NCBI GenBank assembly: GCA_937871605.1
Contig: CALMRM010000299.1
Location: 5,510-28,476 of the forward strand
DNA from: an uncultured Terriglobus sp.
Lineage (GTDB): Bacteria > Acidobacteriota > Terriglobia > Terriglobales > Acidobacteriaceae
Length of the DNA: 22,967 nucleotides
Direction: 5' to 3'
Shown here: positions 22,038-22,967 of the stretch, piece by piece
Position numbering within the stretch: the first letter of the stretch is position 1
How the letters are laid out: each line of letters opens with the position of its first letter
Made by a program: the position numbers and the translations under genes
The notes under the pieces: model-generated
The model's input: the letters and a program-made list of their open reading frames with translations, nothing else
Database searches by the model: none
Told to the model about the DNA's origin: nothing

Positions 22038-22967
22038 CTGGAGAGCGCAGCCGAAGCCCCGTCGTTTCCGACCAAACAGTTCCGTGACGTACGAAAGCAC
22101 ATTGTCTTTGTCATAGCCCTGCTGTGCCTGCTTGGCCTGCTTTGGACCATTCGCCATGTCCTCGGCCTTGTGTACCTCTCCGGCCTGTTTGCCGTGGTGC
22201 TCAACCCTGTGGTCATGCGCATCAGCGCGTTGCGCTTTCGTGGCAAGCACTTATCGAAACCTCTCGCCGTTGCGGTTCTGCTGCTAGGCCTCATCTTTGG
22301 GCTCGGGCTCTTTTTCTGGATTGGTCTGCCGCCAGTGCTGCGCGACTTCCGTAACTTTCTGGGAGATGCACCCAGCCGCCTGCCGGCGATTACCGCCAAG
22401 TTGCACAAGATTCCAGGGGCCGACAAGATGGGCCTGAGCGATCTGAGCACGCGTCTCCAGGCCGGTGCCGGCGAAGTCGCGGGCTACCTGTTTACAGCGC
22501 TGCCTACCTTGGCCGAGCACGTCCTCGACCTGTTGACTGCGGTGATCCTGACGGTGTACTTCATCCTGGAAGGCCAGGAAGTCTACGAATTCTTCCTGTC
22601 CCTGGTCATACCCGCGTCGCGCGCCCGGCTTGCAACTACCCTGCTGATCGCTGAGGAGAGGGTCTCCCGCTGGCTCATCGGACAGCTGGCGCTCATGGCC
22701 TGCGTGGCGGCCTACAGCCTGGTTGTCTTTCGCGTACTCAACGTCCGGTACTTTCTGCTGTTGGGTGTGCTGATGGGTCTGACTAACATCATTCCGATTG
22801 CGGGAAACCTTATCACGATCCTGCTGGTGACGCTGATTGCCGCGGCGGATACCTGGACCAAGGCCGGTTTGGTGTTGGCTGCGTACTTCGTGTACGTGCA
22901 AATTGAGAACGCCTTCCTTACGCCACGCATCATGAAGTCCAGTGTCGACCTGATGGGCATTACCGTT
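22038..22967 (+). CDS. AI-2E family permease, truncated at the window edge, apparent CTG start
   Basis: Frame translation gives 310 residues with no stop before the window ends. The protein has hydrophobic helices early (HIVFVIALLCLLGLLW; YLSGLFAVVLNPVV; a Leu/Gly-rich third helix), a hydrophilic loop (about 110-150), then AVILTVYFILEG, GLTNIIPIAGN and QIENAFLTPRIMKSSVDL, which are signatures of the AI-2E/PerM family (PF01594). Members are inner-membrane exporters or permeases of varied or unknown substrate; some act in AI-2 or Na+/H+ transport. No in-frame ATG, GTG or TTG lies between aroK and the first helix. The best start is CTG at 22038 with GAAGAGG six bases upstream. The next usable start (GTG about 22164) would remove the first helix. 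The C-terminal end lies outside the window. Confidence 0.88.
   Translation, partial: MESAAEAPSFPTKQFRDVRKHIVFVIALLCLLGLLWTIRHVLGLVYLSGLFAVVLNPVVMRISALRFRGKHLSKPLAVAVLLLGLIFGLGLFFWIGLPPVLRDFRNFLGDAPSRLPAITAKLHKIPGADKMGLSDLSTRLQAGAGEVAGYLFTALPTLAEHVLDLLTAVILTVYFILEGQEVYEFFLSLVIPASRARLATTLLIAEERVSRWLIGQLALMACVAAYSLVVFRVLNVRYFLLLGVLMGLTNIIPIAGNLITILLVTLIAAADTWTKAGLVLAAYFVYVQIENAFLTPRIMKSSVDLMGITV

Noticed and set aside
1..22967. CRISPR array, tRNA, rRNA, prophage or insertion-sequence genes
   Set aside because: No regularly spaced direct repeats, no cloverleaf-like sequence and no transposase or phage proteins were seen on either strand. A tool-based scan was not possible.

Overview
The window is about 23 kb of high-GC, gene-dense bacterial chromosome. 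Gene content suggests a Gram-negative Acidobacteriota of the Terriglobus/Granulicella/Edaphobacter type. The pointers are a many-POTRA Omp85 protein clustered with a SurA-N protein and TamB, an lmo0937-like peptide beside a CsbD protein, a UbiA-like (probably menaquinone) prenyltransferase, and intergenic palindromes built from CGCAAAG/CGCGAAG units. This placement is inference from family knowledge; no 16S or other marker is present.

Layout, left to right. (1) Positions 1-200 hold the 3' end of an alpha/beta-hydrolase esterase. A repeat-built intergenic palindrome follows, then a perfect hairpin abutting the valS start codon. (2) valS and a xylose-dehydrogenase-like SDR gene lie 6 nt apart on the plus strand. 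They converge, across a second CGCAAAG palindrome, on the minus-strand pair pheA (prephenate dehydratase, TTG start) then lon. (3) A plus-strand stress-type pair (an lmo0937-like membrane peptide and a CsbD-like protein) is divergent from pheA and ends at a hairpin terminator facing ubiA. (4) The largest block is on the minus strand, 18750 to 8290: a seven-POTRA Omp85 protein, a parvulin-less SurA-like chaperone, TamB, a triple-BON periplasmic protein and a UbiA prenyltransferase. The first three are joined by one-base stop/start overlaps (TGATG, TAATG), so they are probably made together as an envelope assembly or transport module. (5) On the plus strand come a broken ThiF/MoeB-type E1-like gene with a frameshift and apparent deletion in its nucleotide-binding loop, an ECF sigma factor directly followed by a small zinc-less anti-sigma-like protein, a structured and terminator-ended RNA candidate, aroK (shikimate kinase), and an AI-2E family permease cut by the window edge whose best start codon is CTG.

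Functional themes are envelope biogenesis (Omp85/SurA-like/TamB/BON), stress and proteostasis (Lon, CsbD-like, lmo0937-like, ECF sigma) and aromatic biosynthesis (aroK, pheA, and possibly ubiA through menaquinone). I found no CRISPR array, tRNA, rRNA, prophage or insertion sequence. The observations most worth a second look are the coupled seven-POTRA/SurA-like/TamB module, the RNA candidate upstream of aroK, the disrupted ThiF-like gene and the hairpin on the valS start.
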